Shown here piece by piece: positions 53,596 to 63,244 of a DNA stretch of 64,000 bases. The DNA is from Caviibacter sp963550915 (GTDB lineage: Bacteria; Fusobacteriota; Fusobacteriia; Fusobacteriales; Leptotrichiaceae), in contig CAUVEB010000003.1 in assembly GCA_963550915.1 (NCBI GenBank), forward strand, positions 73,307-137,306. The letters run 5' to 3'. The notes beneath the pieces are model-generated. The model was not told the origin of the DNA. It did not search any database and saw nothing but the letters and a program-made list of their open reading frames with translations. The stretch's first letter is position 1; each line of letters opens with the position of its first letter. The position numbers and the translations under genes were made by a program.

Positions 53596-54084
53596 ATGTC
53601 AGTTGGAATTTTCTACGGGACAACAACAGGAGTTACAGAAGAAGTAGCACAAATTGTTAAAGATAAAATAGAAGGTGCAGAAATGTTTGATGTTGCAGAT
53701 GGAATTGATAATATTAATGATTTTGATTTTTTAATTTTATGTGCATCAACATGGGGACTTGGAGATATACAAGATGACTGGATGGCAGTTATAGATGAAC
53801 TTCCAAGACTTACTGAAAAACCAGTAGCACTTTTAGGAACTGGAGATTGTGTAGCATTCTCAGATACTTTTGTGGATGGTTTAAAATTATTATATGATAA
53901 ATGTAAAAGAGCTGGAGCAAGAATTGTTGGTCAAGTTGAAACTGATGACTACGACTTTACAGATTCTATAGCAATTTTAGATGATAAATTTTTAGGTCTT
54001 GCAATAGATCATATGAATGAACCTGAAAAAACTGAACAAAGAATTGAAGATTGGCTTGAAGGTTTATCAAAATATTTAGGATAA
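53596..54084 (+). CDS. Flavodoxin
   Basis: A 162-residue FMN-binding electron carrier of normal long-chain length. The phosphate-binding loop is FYGTTTGVTEEVA (residues 6-18), then ASTWGLGD (first FMN-shielding Trp) and LGTGDCVAFSDTF (flavin loop; no Tyr is seen). It would donate electrons to ferredoxin-dependent or reductase partners in this anaerobe, but no partner is certain. GGGGG-like AGGGGG precedes the ATG. The following flavoprotein gene starts 15 bases after its stop. Confidence 0.9.
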   Translation: MSVGIFYGTTTGVTEEVAQIVKDKIEGAEMFDVADGIDNINDFDFLILCASTWGLGDIQDDWMAVIDELPRLTEKPVALLGTGDCVAFSDTFVDGLKLLYDKCKRAGARIVGQVETDDYDFTDSIAILDDKFLGLAIDHMNEPEKTEQRIEDWLEGLSKYLG

Positions 54085-54099
54085 TTTGAAAGGAATAGT

Positions 54100-55374
54100 A
54101 TGAAGATAGTAGTTATTGGTGGTGGAGCTGCAGGGATGATGTTCTCAACACAGTACAAAAGAAGAAATCCAGAAGATGAAGTAGTAGTTTATGAAAAAAC
54201 TGAATATGTTTCTTGGGCAGGTTGTCCTACACCATATTATATTGCTGATGAATTAGATTTTTCACATGTTGTACTTGGAAGTGTTGAAAGCTTTGTAAAA
54301 CGTGGAATAGATGTGAAAATTAATAAAGAAGTTTCAAGTGTTAATACAAAAGAAAAATACATAATAGTAGATAACGAAAAAGTATATTATGATAAATTAG
54401 TTATAGCAGTAGGAGCCAAATCTAAAGGTAATAATGGATTTACATTGTCTCATGCTGTAGATGCTGTAAAAATTAAAAAATATATTAAAGAACACAATAC
54501 TAAAAAAGCAGTTATTATAGGAAGTGGATTTATTGGGCTTGAAATGGCAGAGTCATTCATATCACAAAATATACAAGTTGATATGGTGGAAATGCAAGAC
54601 AAAATATTAGCAAATATACCTGAAAATTTAAAAGAAGAACTATATAAAAAAATAGAGCAAACAGGACTTAAATTACATCTTGGTACAAAGGTTGAAAAAT
54701 ATTTGGATAATAAGGTAGTGCTAAGTAATAATGAAACTTTAGATTATGATATATTACTTACAAGCATAGGAATAACACCTAATATAGACTTTTTAAATAA
54801 TCAGTTAGAAACATTAGATAAAAAGATACTAGTAGATGAAAAATTTAGAACATCAGTAGAAGATGTTTATGCAATAGGAGACTGTGTGTATAATAAATAT
54901 AAAGGTGAAAATATGTATATTTATTCACCTTTTGGAGATGTTGCAAATAAACATGGTATAATACTTGCAAGAAATTTATCAAAGCTTGAAACTAGCTGGA
55001 ATGGTACTATGGGAAGTTATGCAAGTTCATATTTTGATGTAAAATTTGCTGGTACAGGTCTTAGTTTAGAAAAAGCAATAGAGTTTGGATATGATGCACA
55101 AGCAATTGAAATGGTAGCACAAACTAAAAATTCAGGATTTAAGGACTTTAAACCAATAAAAATACAAGTAGTTTATGATAAGACTAAAAAAATTGTATTA
55201 GGTGGAGTTGGAGTAGGCTTTGATAGTGTAGCACAATTTATTGATCAAATTTCAATAGTCGCATACAATAAAATGCCAATAGAAGAATTTATAAATATAG
55301 ATTTTTGCTATTCACCAACAAATTCAAGTGTATGGAATCCGCTTTTAGTTATATACAGAAAGGTTATAAAATAA
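54100..55374 (+). CDS. CoA-disulfide reductase/NADH oxidase-like flavoprotein
   Basis: A 424-residue pyridine nucleotide-disulfide oxidoreductase. FAD-binding VVIGGGAAGMM at residues 4-14, a redox-active cysteine at C42 in SWAGCPTPYYI (the position of the single active Cys in CoADR and NADH oxidase), NAD-binding IIGSGFIGLEMAESF and a C-terminal dimer domain starting near residue 320. Such enzymes reduce CoA disulfide or oxygen. It follows flavodoxin, but a direct partnership is an inference. The next gene starts right at its end. Confidence 0.87.
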   Translation: MKIVVIGGGAAGMMFSTQYKRRNPEDEVVVYEKTEYVSWAGCPTPYYIADELDFSHVVLGSVESFVKRGIDVKINKEVSSVNTKEKYIIVDNEKVYYDKLVIAVGAKSKGNNGFTLSHAVDAVKIKKYIKEHNTKKAVIIGSGFIGLEMAESFISQNIQVDMVEMQDKILANIPENLKEELYKKIEQTGLKLHLGTKVEKYLDNKVVLSNNETLDYDILLTSIGITPNIDFLNNQLETLDKKILVDEKFRTSVEDVYAIGDCVYNKYKGENMYIYSPFGDVANKHGIILARNLSKLETSWNGTMGSYASSYFDVKFAGTGLSLEKAIEFGYDAQAIEMVAQTKNSGFKDFKPIKIQVVYDKTKKIVLGGVGVGFDSVAQFIDQISIVAYNKMPIEEFINIDFCYSPTNSSVWNPLLVIYRKVIK

Positions 55375-57138
55375 ATGAAACTAGGTGCAATATATACAAA
55401 TAAAAAAACAACTTTTAAAGTTAAATCAACAGCAGATAAAGTAGTGTTAAAAGATTATACAAATAGTAAAGAATATGAAATGAAAAAACAGTTAAACGGG
55501 ATACACGTTTTAACTTTAGAAGGTAATTTAAATGGTATGCAATATAATTATCTAGCATATTTTAATAACGATGTACAAGAAGCTGTAGACCCTTATGCTA
55601 ATGCTGTAAGTGTAAATGGTAAAAGAAGTGTTGTTGTAAATTTAAAAAGAACAAATCCAAGAAACTTTAAAAGAATGACAAGTTTTGAAAATCCTCTTGA
55701 TGCTGTTATATATGAACTGCATGTAAGAGATTACACTGTAGATGAAAATTTAAAGTCAAAATATAAGGGGAAATTTTTAGCTTTAGTTGAACCTAAAAAT
55801 TTAAAGTACCTAAAATCATTAGGTATAACACATTTACAATTATTACCAATATTTGATTATAGTGAAAATTCTGTAGATGAAACAAATATATTAGAAAAAT
55901 ATAACTGGGGATATGACCCTGTAAACTATAATGCAGTTGAAGGTTCTTATTCAACAGATCCATATAATCCTGAAAACAGAATTATTGAATTAAAAAAGAC
56001 AATTAAAAAATTACATGATAATAATATTAGAGTAATAATGGACGTTGTATACAATCATGTATTTGATGTTAAAAGTCATAGTTTTGAAAAACTAAATCCT
56101 GATTACTTTTTTAGAAAAGATAAGGAAAACAAGTATTATTCTAACGGAACAGGTTGTGGAAATGACGTTGCAAGTGAAAAATATTGGGTTAGAAAATATA
56201 TAGTAGACAGTGTTGTTTACTGGGCTAAAGAATATAAGCTTGACGGATTTAGATTTGATCTTATGGGTATACTTGATGTGAAAACTATGAATGAAATAAG
56301 AAAAGAGCTAGATAAAATAGATAAAAGCATAATAATACTAGGAGAAGGTTGGGATCTTGACACTAATTTAGCTGATGATAAAAAAGCAAAACAACAAAAT
56401 GCAGTTAAAATGCCTAGAATAGCATTTTTTAGCGATGATATAAGAGATAGTGTAAAAGGTTCAACATTTAATGAAGTTGGAAAAGGTTTTGTAAGTGGTA
56501 CAAGAAGAGAAGATAAAAGACTTATACCTTCAATAAAAGGGGGACAAGGTCTACATTCATATATATCTCCTTCTCAAGTTATACAGTATGTAGAAGCACA
56601 TGATAATTATACAATGTTTGATCATTTTCAAAAGCTTAACGTAAATAACATAAAAAGAAGACATTTACTTGCAAGTTCAATAATACTTACATCACAAGGA
56701 ATACCTTTTATACATTCAGGTCAAGAATTTGGTAGAACAAAAAAAGGAGATGAAAACTCATATAAATCAGATGATAGTATAAATAAGTTTGACTGGACTT
56801 TAGCAAAGAAAAATAAAAGTATGGTAAAATATATTTCAGATTTAATAAGTATAAGAAAAGATGAAAAGCTATTTAAAATGGATACTTATGATGAAATAAA
56901 TAAAAACTTTAAACTAATTGAATACAAAAATAATTTATTAGTTTATTCTCTAGGTTTAGATGATAAGTATATAATAATTGCTAATGCTTCGACTAAAAAG
57001 CATAAAGTAGAATTTAATGGTGAATACAGCGTTATAATAAACAACTATAAAAGAATCTACAACACTAAGGTAAAAGATAGCTTTGATGTAACGGCACTAA
57101 ATTTTGTGATTTTAAAAAAAGAAAGAGCTAATTTATGA
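55375..57138 (+). CDS. pulA: Type I pullulanase (GH13, alpha-1,6-debranching), intracellular
   Basis: A 587-residue glycoside hydrolase without a signal peptide. A short N-terminal domain precedes the GH13 barrel: the type I pullulanase signature YNWGYDPVNYN, VIMDVVYNHV, GFRFDLMG (catalytic Asp), IILGEGWDL (acid Glu) and VEAHDNYTMFD (transition-state Asp). It cleaves alpha-1,6 bonds in pullulan or limit dextrins in the cytoplasm. The start codon is adjacent to the preceding stop; the next gene overlaps by four bases. Confidence 0.9.
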   Translation: MKLGAIYTNKKTTFKVKSTADKVVLKDYTNSKEYEMKKQLNGIHVLTLEGNLNGMQYNYLAYFNNDVQEAVDPYANAVSVNGKRSVVVNLKRTNPRNFKRMTSFENPLDAVIYELHVRDYTVDENLKSKYKGKFLALVEPKNLKYLKSLGITHLQLLPIFDYSENSVDETNILEKYNWGYDPVNYNAVEGSYSTDPYNPENRIIELKKTIKKLHDNNIRVIMDVVYNHVFDVKSHSFEKLNPDYFFRKDKENKYYSNGTGCGNDVASEKYWVRKYIVDSVVYWAKEYKLDGFRFDLMGILDVKTMNEIRKELDKIDKSIIILGEGWDLDTNLADDKKAKQQNAVKMPRIAFFSDDIRDSVKGSTFNEVGKGFVSGTRREDKRLIPSIKGGQGLHSYISPSQVIQYVEAHDNYTMFDHFQKLNVNNIKRRHLLASSIILTSQGIPFIHSGQEFGRTKKGDENSYKSDDSINKFDWTLAKKNKSMVKYISDLISIRKDEKLFKMDTYDEINKNFKLIEYKNNLLVYSLGLDDKYIIIANASTKKHKVEFNGEYSVIINNYKRIYNTKVKDSFDVTALNFVILKKERANL

Positions 57139-58058
57139 TAAAAAAAGTATATGTAGTATTATTAATATCAATTTTAATGATTTCTTGTGCTAAAAAAGAG
57201 ACTAAACAAAATAATAATCATTATGAAATAGGTATATTACAACTTGTAGCACACCCAGCTCTTGATAAAGCGAGAAATGGTTTTAAAGATGTTTTTAAAG
57301 AAAAGGGTATAGATGTAAATTTTAAAGAAAAAAATGCAAATGGAGAAATAGGGACTGCAAACTTAATAGCAAGTGGTTTTGTAAATGAAAAAGTAGATTT
57401 AATTTATTCAATTGCAACTACTTCAACACAGGCAAGTGCAAATGCAACTAGTACAATACCTATAGTTTTTGCAGCAGTAACAGATCCTAAGTCTTCAGGA
57501 GTTTTAAAACAAAATGTAACAGGTGTTAGTGATAAGGTTAATATTAAAGAACAATTAGAGTTATTACTTAAAATAAAAAAAGATGTAAAAACTTTAGGCT
57601 TTATATATAATTCATCTGAAAAAAATTCAGTATCACAACTAGAAGATATAGAAAATATTGCAAAAGAATTTAATATAGCAATTGTATCTAAGAGTGTTAC
57701 TCAAGCAAATGAAGTTCCACAGGCAGTAAAATATCTAATTTCTAAAACAGATGCACTTTATACACCAACAGATAACTTAGTTGCATCAGTTATGAAAATA
57801 ATAGCAGACAGTGCAGTTAAAAATAAAAAAATAATTATAGCTGCTGAAAGTTCACATGTAGATGCAGGAGCTTTAATAACAAAAGGTATAGATTACTATG
57901 AGTTAGGTAGAAAAGCCGCAGAAATGGCTATTGATATTTTAGTTAATAAAACTAAAGTTGAAAATATACCATATACAACATTAAAAGCTAATGAAATAAA
58001 GATAAATGAAGAAACTTTAAAAAAAATAAATATTATATTACCGGATGACATAAAATAA
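57135..58058 (+). CDS. ABC transporter substrate-binding lipoprotein, TrpX-like (copy 1)
   Basis: A 307-residue lipoprotein with a lipobox LMISC (Cys at about 17). The mature protein has the ABC_sub_bind fold: ILQLVAHPALDKARNGF, ANGEIGTANLIASGF, FAAVTDPKSSG, ITGVSD-like NVTGVSD and YTPTDNLV. The family binds tryptophan or similar amino acids, so an aromatic amino-acid uptake system is likely. It begins ATGA overlapping the pullulanase stop. A second, closely related copy follows after 20 bases, before the permease and ATPase genes. Confidence 0.85.
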   Translation: MIKKVYVVLLISILMISCAKKETKQNNNHYEIGILQLVAHPALDKARNGFKDVFKEKGIDVNFKEKNANGEIGTANLIASGFVNEKVDLIYSIATTSTQASANATSTIPIVFAAVTDPKSSGVLKQNVTGVSDKVNIKEQLELLLKIKKDVKTLGFIYNSSEKNSVSQLEDIENIAKEFNIAIVSKSVTQANEVPQAVKYLISKTDALYTPTDNLVASVMKIIADSAVKNKKIIIAAESSHVDAGALITKGIDYYELGRKAAEMAIDILVNKTKVENIPYTTLKANEIKINEETLKKINIILPDDIK

Positions 58059-58078
58059 GGTAGATTAGGGTGATAATA

Positions 58079-59005
58079 TTGAAAAAAATATTAATAATAT
58101 TTTTATCGTTGATAACGTTAATATCATGTTCGATAAAAAAAGATAAAAAAGAAGTAGAAGAAGAAAAAGAACGTAAATATCTTATAGGAATTTCACAAAT
58201 AATAGCACATCCATCTCTTGATAAAGTTGTTTTGGGTATAAAAGATGTACTTAAAAACGAAAATGTCGATATACAAGTAATGGTAGCTAATGGAGAACTA
58301 GGAACTGCAAACCTTATAGCTAGTAACTTTAAAAAATCAAAAGATATTGTAATTGGAGTTGGAACAGGATCATCACAAGCATTAAAAAATAATATTGATA
58401 ACAAAGCTATAGTTTTTTCAGCAGTAACAGATCCTAAATCAGCAGGACTTATATCATCTAATATAACTGGAGTTAGTGATATGATATTAGATGTTAAAGA
58501 AAGTTTAATGCTACTAAAAGCTAAATTTCCTAATATAAAAAGTATAGGAGTGCTTTATTCAACTTCTGAATTAAATTCAGCAGTCCAATTAGAAAATATA
58601 GAAAAGATAGCAAAAGAACTAAATATAAAAGTAATAAGAGGGGGAGCTACAAACGCAAATGATTTAGTACAAATAACAAATGTACTAATTGAAAAAGTAG
58701 ATGCCCTATATATTCCAACTGATAATTTAGTTGTATCTAATATAAAATATGTAGCTGATGTATCAATAAACCATAAAAAACCACTTGTTGCTTCTGATAG
58801 TTCTTCGGTTGAAAACGGGGCCTTATTTGCAAAAGGAGTTGACTATTATGAACTTGGTAAAAGAACTGGTGCAATGGTATTAGAGATATTAAAAGGTAAA
58901 GATGTAAGTCAAATACCTTATGAAATGATGAGTAAAACAAAACTTTATGTAAATGAAAATACTGCAAAAATACTGGAAGTAGATTTTAGCGAAGAAAAGG
59001 AGTAG
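58079..59005 (+). CDS. ABC transporter substrate-binding lipoprotein, TrpX-like (copy 2)
   Basis: A 308-residue lipoprotein paralogous to the one just upstream; it shares HPSLDK, ANGELGTANLIAS, FSAVTDPKSAG, NITGVSD and YIPTDNLV, with a lipobox LISC. I place the start at TTG 58079, where AGGGTG lies seven bases upstream and the signal KKILIIFLSLI begins; GTG 58070 is an alternative. The two copies give one transporter a choice of substrate-binding lipoproteins, perhaps with different amino-acid preferences. Confidence 0.85.
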   Translation: MKKILIIFLSLITLISCSIKKDKKEVEEEKERKYLIGISQIIAHPSLDKVVLGIKDVLKNENVDIQVMVANGELGTANLIASNFKKSKDIVIGVGTGSSQALKNNIDNKAIVFSAVTDPKSAGLISSNITGVSDMILDVKESLMLLKAKFPNIKSIGVLYSTSELNSAVQLENIEKIAKELNIKVIRGGATNANDLVQITNVLIEKVDALYIPTDNLVVSNIKYVADVSINHKKPLVASDSSSVENGALFAKGVDYYELGKRTGAMVLEILKGKDVSQIPYEMMSKTKLYVNENTAKILEVDFSEEKE

Positions 59006-59006
59006 T

Positions 59007-60107
59007 ATGGAAGAACTAAGCATATTCATATCAATTATACCTGAATCAATAAAGATAGGTTTAATTTATTCAATAATGGCTATGGGAGTATATATTACAT
59101 ATAAAATACTAGATTTTCCTGATTTAACAGTTGATGGTTCTTTTCCACTTGGTGGATTTGTTTTTGCAGCAATGTCAACAACTATAATAGCTAATTCAAA
59201 CCCATATATTTCAATGTTAGTTGTAGCTATAGCAGGTGCAATTGCAGGACTTTTAACTGGTATACTTCATGTATATCTAGGGATAGACAAGCTATTGTCA
59301 GGTATACTTGTTATGATAGGACTTTATAGTATAAATGCAAGAATAGTTGGTTCTCCAAGTGTTTTTATTGACAGCAGTACAAGTATATACGGTAAAATTA
59401 CATATGATAGTCATTTTTCATATTTTATAATACTCTTTATTATTCTATTAATATTAAAAGTATTGTATGACTATAATATAAAGCAAAATAAGTATGTTAT
59501 TATAAGCATACTAATATATTTATCAATATTTATAGCACTTATTTATTATGTATATTACACAGAAGATATATCACTTATGGTAACAGCATTTATTGTTTTT
59601 GTTATTAAGTTAATAATGGACTATATATTAACTTCAAAGTTTGGCTTTATACTTCGTGCATTAGGAGATAATGAAACTATAGTTACAAGTTTAGGAGTTA
59701 ATGATAAAGTTTTAAAACTCTATGGACTTATGATAGCAAATGCGTTAGTTGCTTTATCAGGAGGTTTATTTACACAATATATAAGGGTTATAGATTTATC
59801 ATCATCTGTTGGTACTATGGTAATAGGACTTGCATCAATAATATTTGGTCTTGGTATAATAAAAAAATCAAGGGTTATAAATCATCTTTCAATAGTAGTG
59901 ATTGGTTCTATAATTTACTATATTGTAATAAATTTTGCTTTAAATTCAGGAGATATTACAAATGCAGTATACAGTTCTCTTGGCTTATCTAATAGTGTAA
60001 TAAATACTTTAGAAGTTAAACCTACTGATGTTAAATTAATAACAGCAACACTTCTTGCAGTTGTACTAGGGTTTGAATATAGCAAAAAGAATAAGAAGGT
60101 GAAATAA
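59007..60107 (+). CDS. ABC transporter permease, TrpY-like
   Basis: A 366-residue inner-membrane protein with about nine to ten hydrophobic helices. The N-terminal SIKIGLIYSIMAMGVYITYK-like region and the DFPDLTVDGSFPLGGFV motif are typical of the ABC permeases that pair with ABC_sub_bind lipoproteins (COG4120). It starts one base after the second lipoprotein stop and overlaps the ATPase gene by one base, forming a tight operon. The substrate is inferred from the family, not from any substrate-specific motif. Confidence 0.85.
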   Translation: MEELSIFISIIPESIKIGLIYSIMAMGVYITYKILDFPDLTVDGSFPLGGFVFAAMSTTIIANSNPYISMLVVAIAGAIAGLLTGILHVYLGIDKLLSGILVMIGLYSINARIVGSPSVFIDSSTSIYGKITYDSHFSYFIILFIILLILKVLYDYNIKQNKYVIISILIYLSIFIALIYYVYYTEDISLMVTAFIVFVIKLIMDYILTSKFGFILRALGDNETIVTSLGVNDKVLKLYGLMIANALVALSGGLFTQYIRVIDLSSSVGTMVIGLASIIFGLGIIKKSRVINHLSIVVIGSIIYYIVINFALNSGDITNAVYSSLGLSNSVINTLEVKPTDVKLITATLLAVVLGFEYSKKNKKVK

Positions 60108-60901
60108 TGCTTAGTATAAAAAATGTTAAAAAGACCTTTTATACAGAACTTGGAACAACAAAAGAAGTATTTAAAAATTTAAATTTAGAAGCAAATCCAG
60201 GAGATTTTATTACAATAATAGGAAGTAATGGGGCAGGAAAATCAACACTATTTAATATAATAAACGGTAAAATTACACCAGATGAAGGAACTATAGAGTT
60301 AAATGGTAAAGATATAACAAAACTTGAATCATTTACACGTTCAAAATGGATATCGCAAGTATATCAAGATCCCACTCTTGGGACTGCACCATCAATGCTA
60401 GTATTAGAAAACTTATCTATGGCGATGAATAAGGGTAAGAGTTTTAATTTAGGTTTTGGTCTAGATATTAAAAATATAGATTTATTTGAGAGAGAACTTA
60501 AAAATTTAGGTCTTGGTCTTGAAAATCAACTATATACAAAGGTTGGTTTACTATCAGGAGGACAAAGACAGTGCCTATCCCTTATAATGTCAACACTACA
60601 AAAGCCTGAAATATTACTGCTTGATGAACATACAGCAGCACTTGATCCACAAACATCACAAGTAATATTAGATAAGACAAATGAAGTAATAAATAGATAT
60701 GAAATAATAACACTTATGATAACACATAATATGCAAGATGCTATAAAATATGGTAATAGACTAATAATGTTACATGGTGGAGAAATAATTTTTGATATAA
60801 AAGGTAAAGAAAAAGAAGAGTTAACAGTTGAAAAATTACTTGAAATGTTTAAGCAAAAAGAAATGAAATTATCTGATTTATCAGATCAAGATTTATTTTA
60901 A
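60107..60901 (+). CDS. ABC transporter ATPase, TrpZ-like
   Basis: A 264-residue ATPase with Walker A GSNGAGKST (about residues 39-47), Q-loop VYQDPTLG, signature LSGGQRQCLSLIM and Walker B ILLLDEHTAALD. The histidine in DEHTAALD after the catalytic Glu and the RQCLSL motif are typical of the COG1101 family paired with TrpX/TrpY-like proteins. It powers uptake by the adjacent permease. ATG 60107 shares its first base with the upstream stop. It is the last gene of the block. Confidence 0.87.
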   Translation: MLSIKNVKKTFYTELGTTKEVFKNLNLEANPGDFITIIGSNGAGKSTLFNIINGKITPDEGTIELNGKDITKLESFTRSKWISQVYQDPTLGTAPSMLVLENLSMAMNKGKSFNLGFGLDIKNIDLFERELKNLGLGLENQLYTKVGLLSGGQRQCLSLIMSTLQKPEILLLDEHTAALDPQTSQVILDKTNEVINRYEIITLMITHNMQDAIKYGNRLIMLHGGEIIFDIKGKEKEELTVEKLLEMFKQKEMKLSDLSDQDLF

Positions 60902-60908
60902 TAGAAAC

Positions 60909-60938
60909 TTTACATTTTTAGTGTAACTATTGTATAAT
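60909..60938 (+). promoter_or_regulatory. Promoter for pepC
   Basis: TTTACA (60909-60914) and TATAAT (60933-60938) are separated by 18 bases, immediately after the ABC ATPase gene. Confidence 0.7.
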
Positions 60939-60969
60939 ATCGTTAGATTATAAAAAAGGAGAAATTAAT

Positions 60970-62307
60970 ATGCAAAAATCAATACAATTACAAGATATTG
61001 AAAAATACAGTCAAAATTATGACAAAAAAGATTTAAAATCTTTACAAAATGCTGTATTAAAAAATGGAATTAAAAATGCAACATTTAATTCAGATGCAGT
61101 AATTAGAGATATACATGTATATTCTGAAAATATTGAAACAGGTAAAGTTGCAAACCAAAAAAGTTCTGGAAGATGTTGGATGTTCGCAGCACTTAATACA
61201 TTTAGACATAAATTAAATAAAGATTTTAATATGCCTGAATTTGAATTATCACAAACATATACTTTCTTTTGGGATAAGCTTGAAAAATCAAATTACTTTT
61301 TAGAAAGTATCATAAAAACAGCAGACGAAGACCTAGATTCAAGATTAGTACACCACTTACTTGCTGTTCCACAACAAGATGGTGGACAATGGGATATGTT
61401 AGTATCAATAATACAAAAATATGGTGTAGTACCTAAATATATTATGCCTGAAGTATTCCAAAGTACAAACTCAGCTGCAATGAATGATTTATTAAACAAA
61501 AAACTTAGAAAAAATGCATATATACTAAGAAGTAAAAGAGAAGAAGGATTATCAGTTGAAAAATTACAAGAAATAAAAGAAGAAATGTTATCTGAAATTT
61601 ACACTTTCTTATGTGTAAGTTTAGGAGAACCACCTAAGACTTTTGATTTTGAATACTATGATAAAGACGGTAAATTCCATAGAGATTTAGGATTAACTCC
61701 TCTTGATTTCTATAACAAATATGTAGGTATTGATTTAAACGAATACATAAGTTTAATTAATGCACCAACTAAAGATAAACCATATCACAAAACATTTACA
61801 GTTGATTACTTAGGAAACGTTATAGGTGGTAAAGAAATTAAATACCTAAATGTAACTATGGAAGAATTAAAAAATGCAACTATTTCACAATTAAAAGACG
61901 GAGTTTCAGTTTGGTTTGGTTGCGATGTTGGTCAAAGATCAGACAGAGAATTAGGACTTCTTGATTCAAATGTTTATGAATTTGAAAAAGCTTATGGAAT
62001 AGACTTTAATATGAGCAAAGAAGTAACTCTTGACTACTGTGAAAGCTTAATGACACATGCTATGGTATTATCAGGTGTTAATTTAATTGATGGTAAATCA
62101 AATCGTTGGAAAGTTGAAAATAGCTGGGGAGAAGAACCAGGGCATAAAGGATATTTCTTAATGACTGATGAATGGATGGATAGATTTACTTACCAAGTTG
62201 TAGTAAATAAAAAATATTTACCAAAAGAATTAAGAGATTTAATTGAACAAGAACCAATAGTATTAAAACCATGGGATCCAATGGGATCACTTGCAATTAT
62301 GAAATAA
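60970..62307 (+). CDS. pepC: Aminopeptidase C (bleomycin hydrolase family, C1)
   Basis: A 445-residue cysteine aminopeptidase. The active-site cysteine is C69 in QKSSGRCWMFA, the histidine is in LMTHAMVLSG and the asparagine in WKVENSWGEEPG, in the order expected for papain-like C1B enzymes. PepC trims N-terminal residues from peptides in the cytoplasm and, with PepD, supports peptide-based nutrition. AAAGGAG precedes the ATG. A bidirectional terminator follows. Confidence 0.95.
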   Translation: MQKSIQLQDIEKYSQNYDKKDLKSLQNAVLKNGIKNATFNSDAVIRDIHVYSENIETGKVANQKSSGRCWMFAALNTFRHKLNKDFNMPEFELSQTYTFFWDKLEKSNYFLESIIKTADEDLDSRLVHHLLAVPQQDGGQWDMLVSIIQKYGVVPKYIMPEVFQSTNSAAMNDLLNKKLRKNAYILRSKREEGLSVEKLQEIKEEMLSEIYTFLCVSLGEPPKTFDFEYYDKDGKFHRDLGLTPLDFYNKYVGIDLNEYISLINAPTKDKPYHKTFTVDYLGNVIGGKEIKYLNVTMEELKNATISQLKDGVSVWFGCDVGQRSDRELGLLDSNVYEFEKAYGIDFNMSKEVTLDYCESLMTHAMVLSGVNLIDGKSNRWKVENSWGEEPGHKGYFLMTDEWMDRFTYQVVVNKKYLPKELRDLIEQEPIVLKPWDPMGSLAIMK

Positions 62308-62308
62308 G

Positions 62309-62337
62309 AAAAAAGGCTGTTAAAAACAGCCTTTTTT
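62309..62337. terminator. Bidirectional terminator between pepC and the EamA gene
   Basis: GGCTGTT (62315-62321) and AACAGCC (62325-62331) pair around AAA, flanked by six A and six T. Confidence 0.88.
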
Positions 62338-63232
62338 ATTGCTCTTTTGCAAAAAATCCTATTAATAATACTGAAATGATTACTAAAAATATACCTATTA
62401 ATTGTATAAAGCCAAATACATCACCAAAGAACATTACAGCAACTAAAAGAGAAACTATAGGTTCTGCAACACTAAGTAGCGATGTTAATTTTGGACTTAT
62501 ATATCTAATACTTTCAACAAAGAAATAAAAAGGAATAATAGTTCCAAATACTACCATCATAAAAAATGCTAGTATAATTTTAATATCTGTAAAATGTTTT
62601 AATATATTTTTATCAGGTAGGAATATGAAAAGATAAATACTACCTAATATCATACCATAGCCCATTGTAAATGTAGTTGGCCATTTGAAAAAATTTATTG
62701 CATACATAAGATAAAATGCAAAACCACACGCTGTTATAATCCCCCAAATGATGGCTCTTTTATCAACTATAAGTGTATCAAAATTACCGTTTGTAACAAC
62801 TAGGAATACACCGCTTAATATTACAAGAGTAGAGGCTAATTCATTGTTAGTTGGTCTTTTTCTTGTTTTTAAACTTATATATATCATTATTATTATAGGA
62901 GTTGAAAACTGTATAAGTGTTGCAAAAGGTGCGGAGCTATATTGTATGGTTGCAAAAAATGGCATCTGTACTCCTACCATTCCAAAAAGTGCATATATAT
63001 ACAATTTTAGTCTAATTTCTCTATCTTTTAACATCAAAACAGCTTTTTCGCTACCTTCAATATATATACCTGTAAGTAGTATAATTACACCAGTTAAAAA
63101 CATTCTAATTGTAACTAGATTATAGAAGTCAAAACTTGAATGTGTGAATATATACTGAGTAAAATTACCACCTATTCCCCAAAGTGCAGCACTAAATAAT
63201 GAAAGTAACATTCCCTTTGTATGCTTAGTCAT
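62336..63232 (-). CDS. EamA/DMT family transporter
   Basis: A 298-residue membrane protein with ten predicted hydrophobic helices in two EamA repeats; the first starts MLLSLFSAALWGIGGNFTQY and the second near GIITACGFAFYLMYAINFF. Drug/metabolite transporters of this type export amino acids or other small metabolites, but substrates are not predictable. It is followed at the 3' end by a terminator shared with pepC; 12 bases separate it from ylmH upstream. AGGAG precedes the ATG. Confidence 0.87.
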   Translation of the reverse strand: MTKHTKGMLLSLFSAALWGIGGNFTQYIFTHSSFDFYNLVTIRMFLTGVIILLTGIYIEGSEKAVLMLKDREIRLKLYIYALFGMVGVQMPFFATIQYSSAPFATLIQFSTPIIIMIYISLKTRKRPTNNELASTLVILSGVFLVVTNGNFDTLIVDKRAIIWGIITACGFAFYLMYAINFFKWPTTFTMGYGMILGSIYLFIFLPDKNILKHFTDIKIILAFFMMVVFGTIIPFYFFVESIRYISPKLTSLLSVAEPIVSLLVAVMFFGDVFGFIQLIGIFLVIISVLLIGFFAKEQ

Positions 63233-63244
63233 AATAAACTCCTA

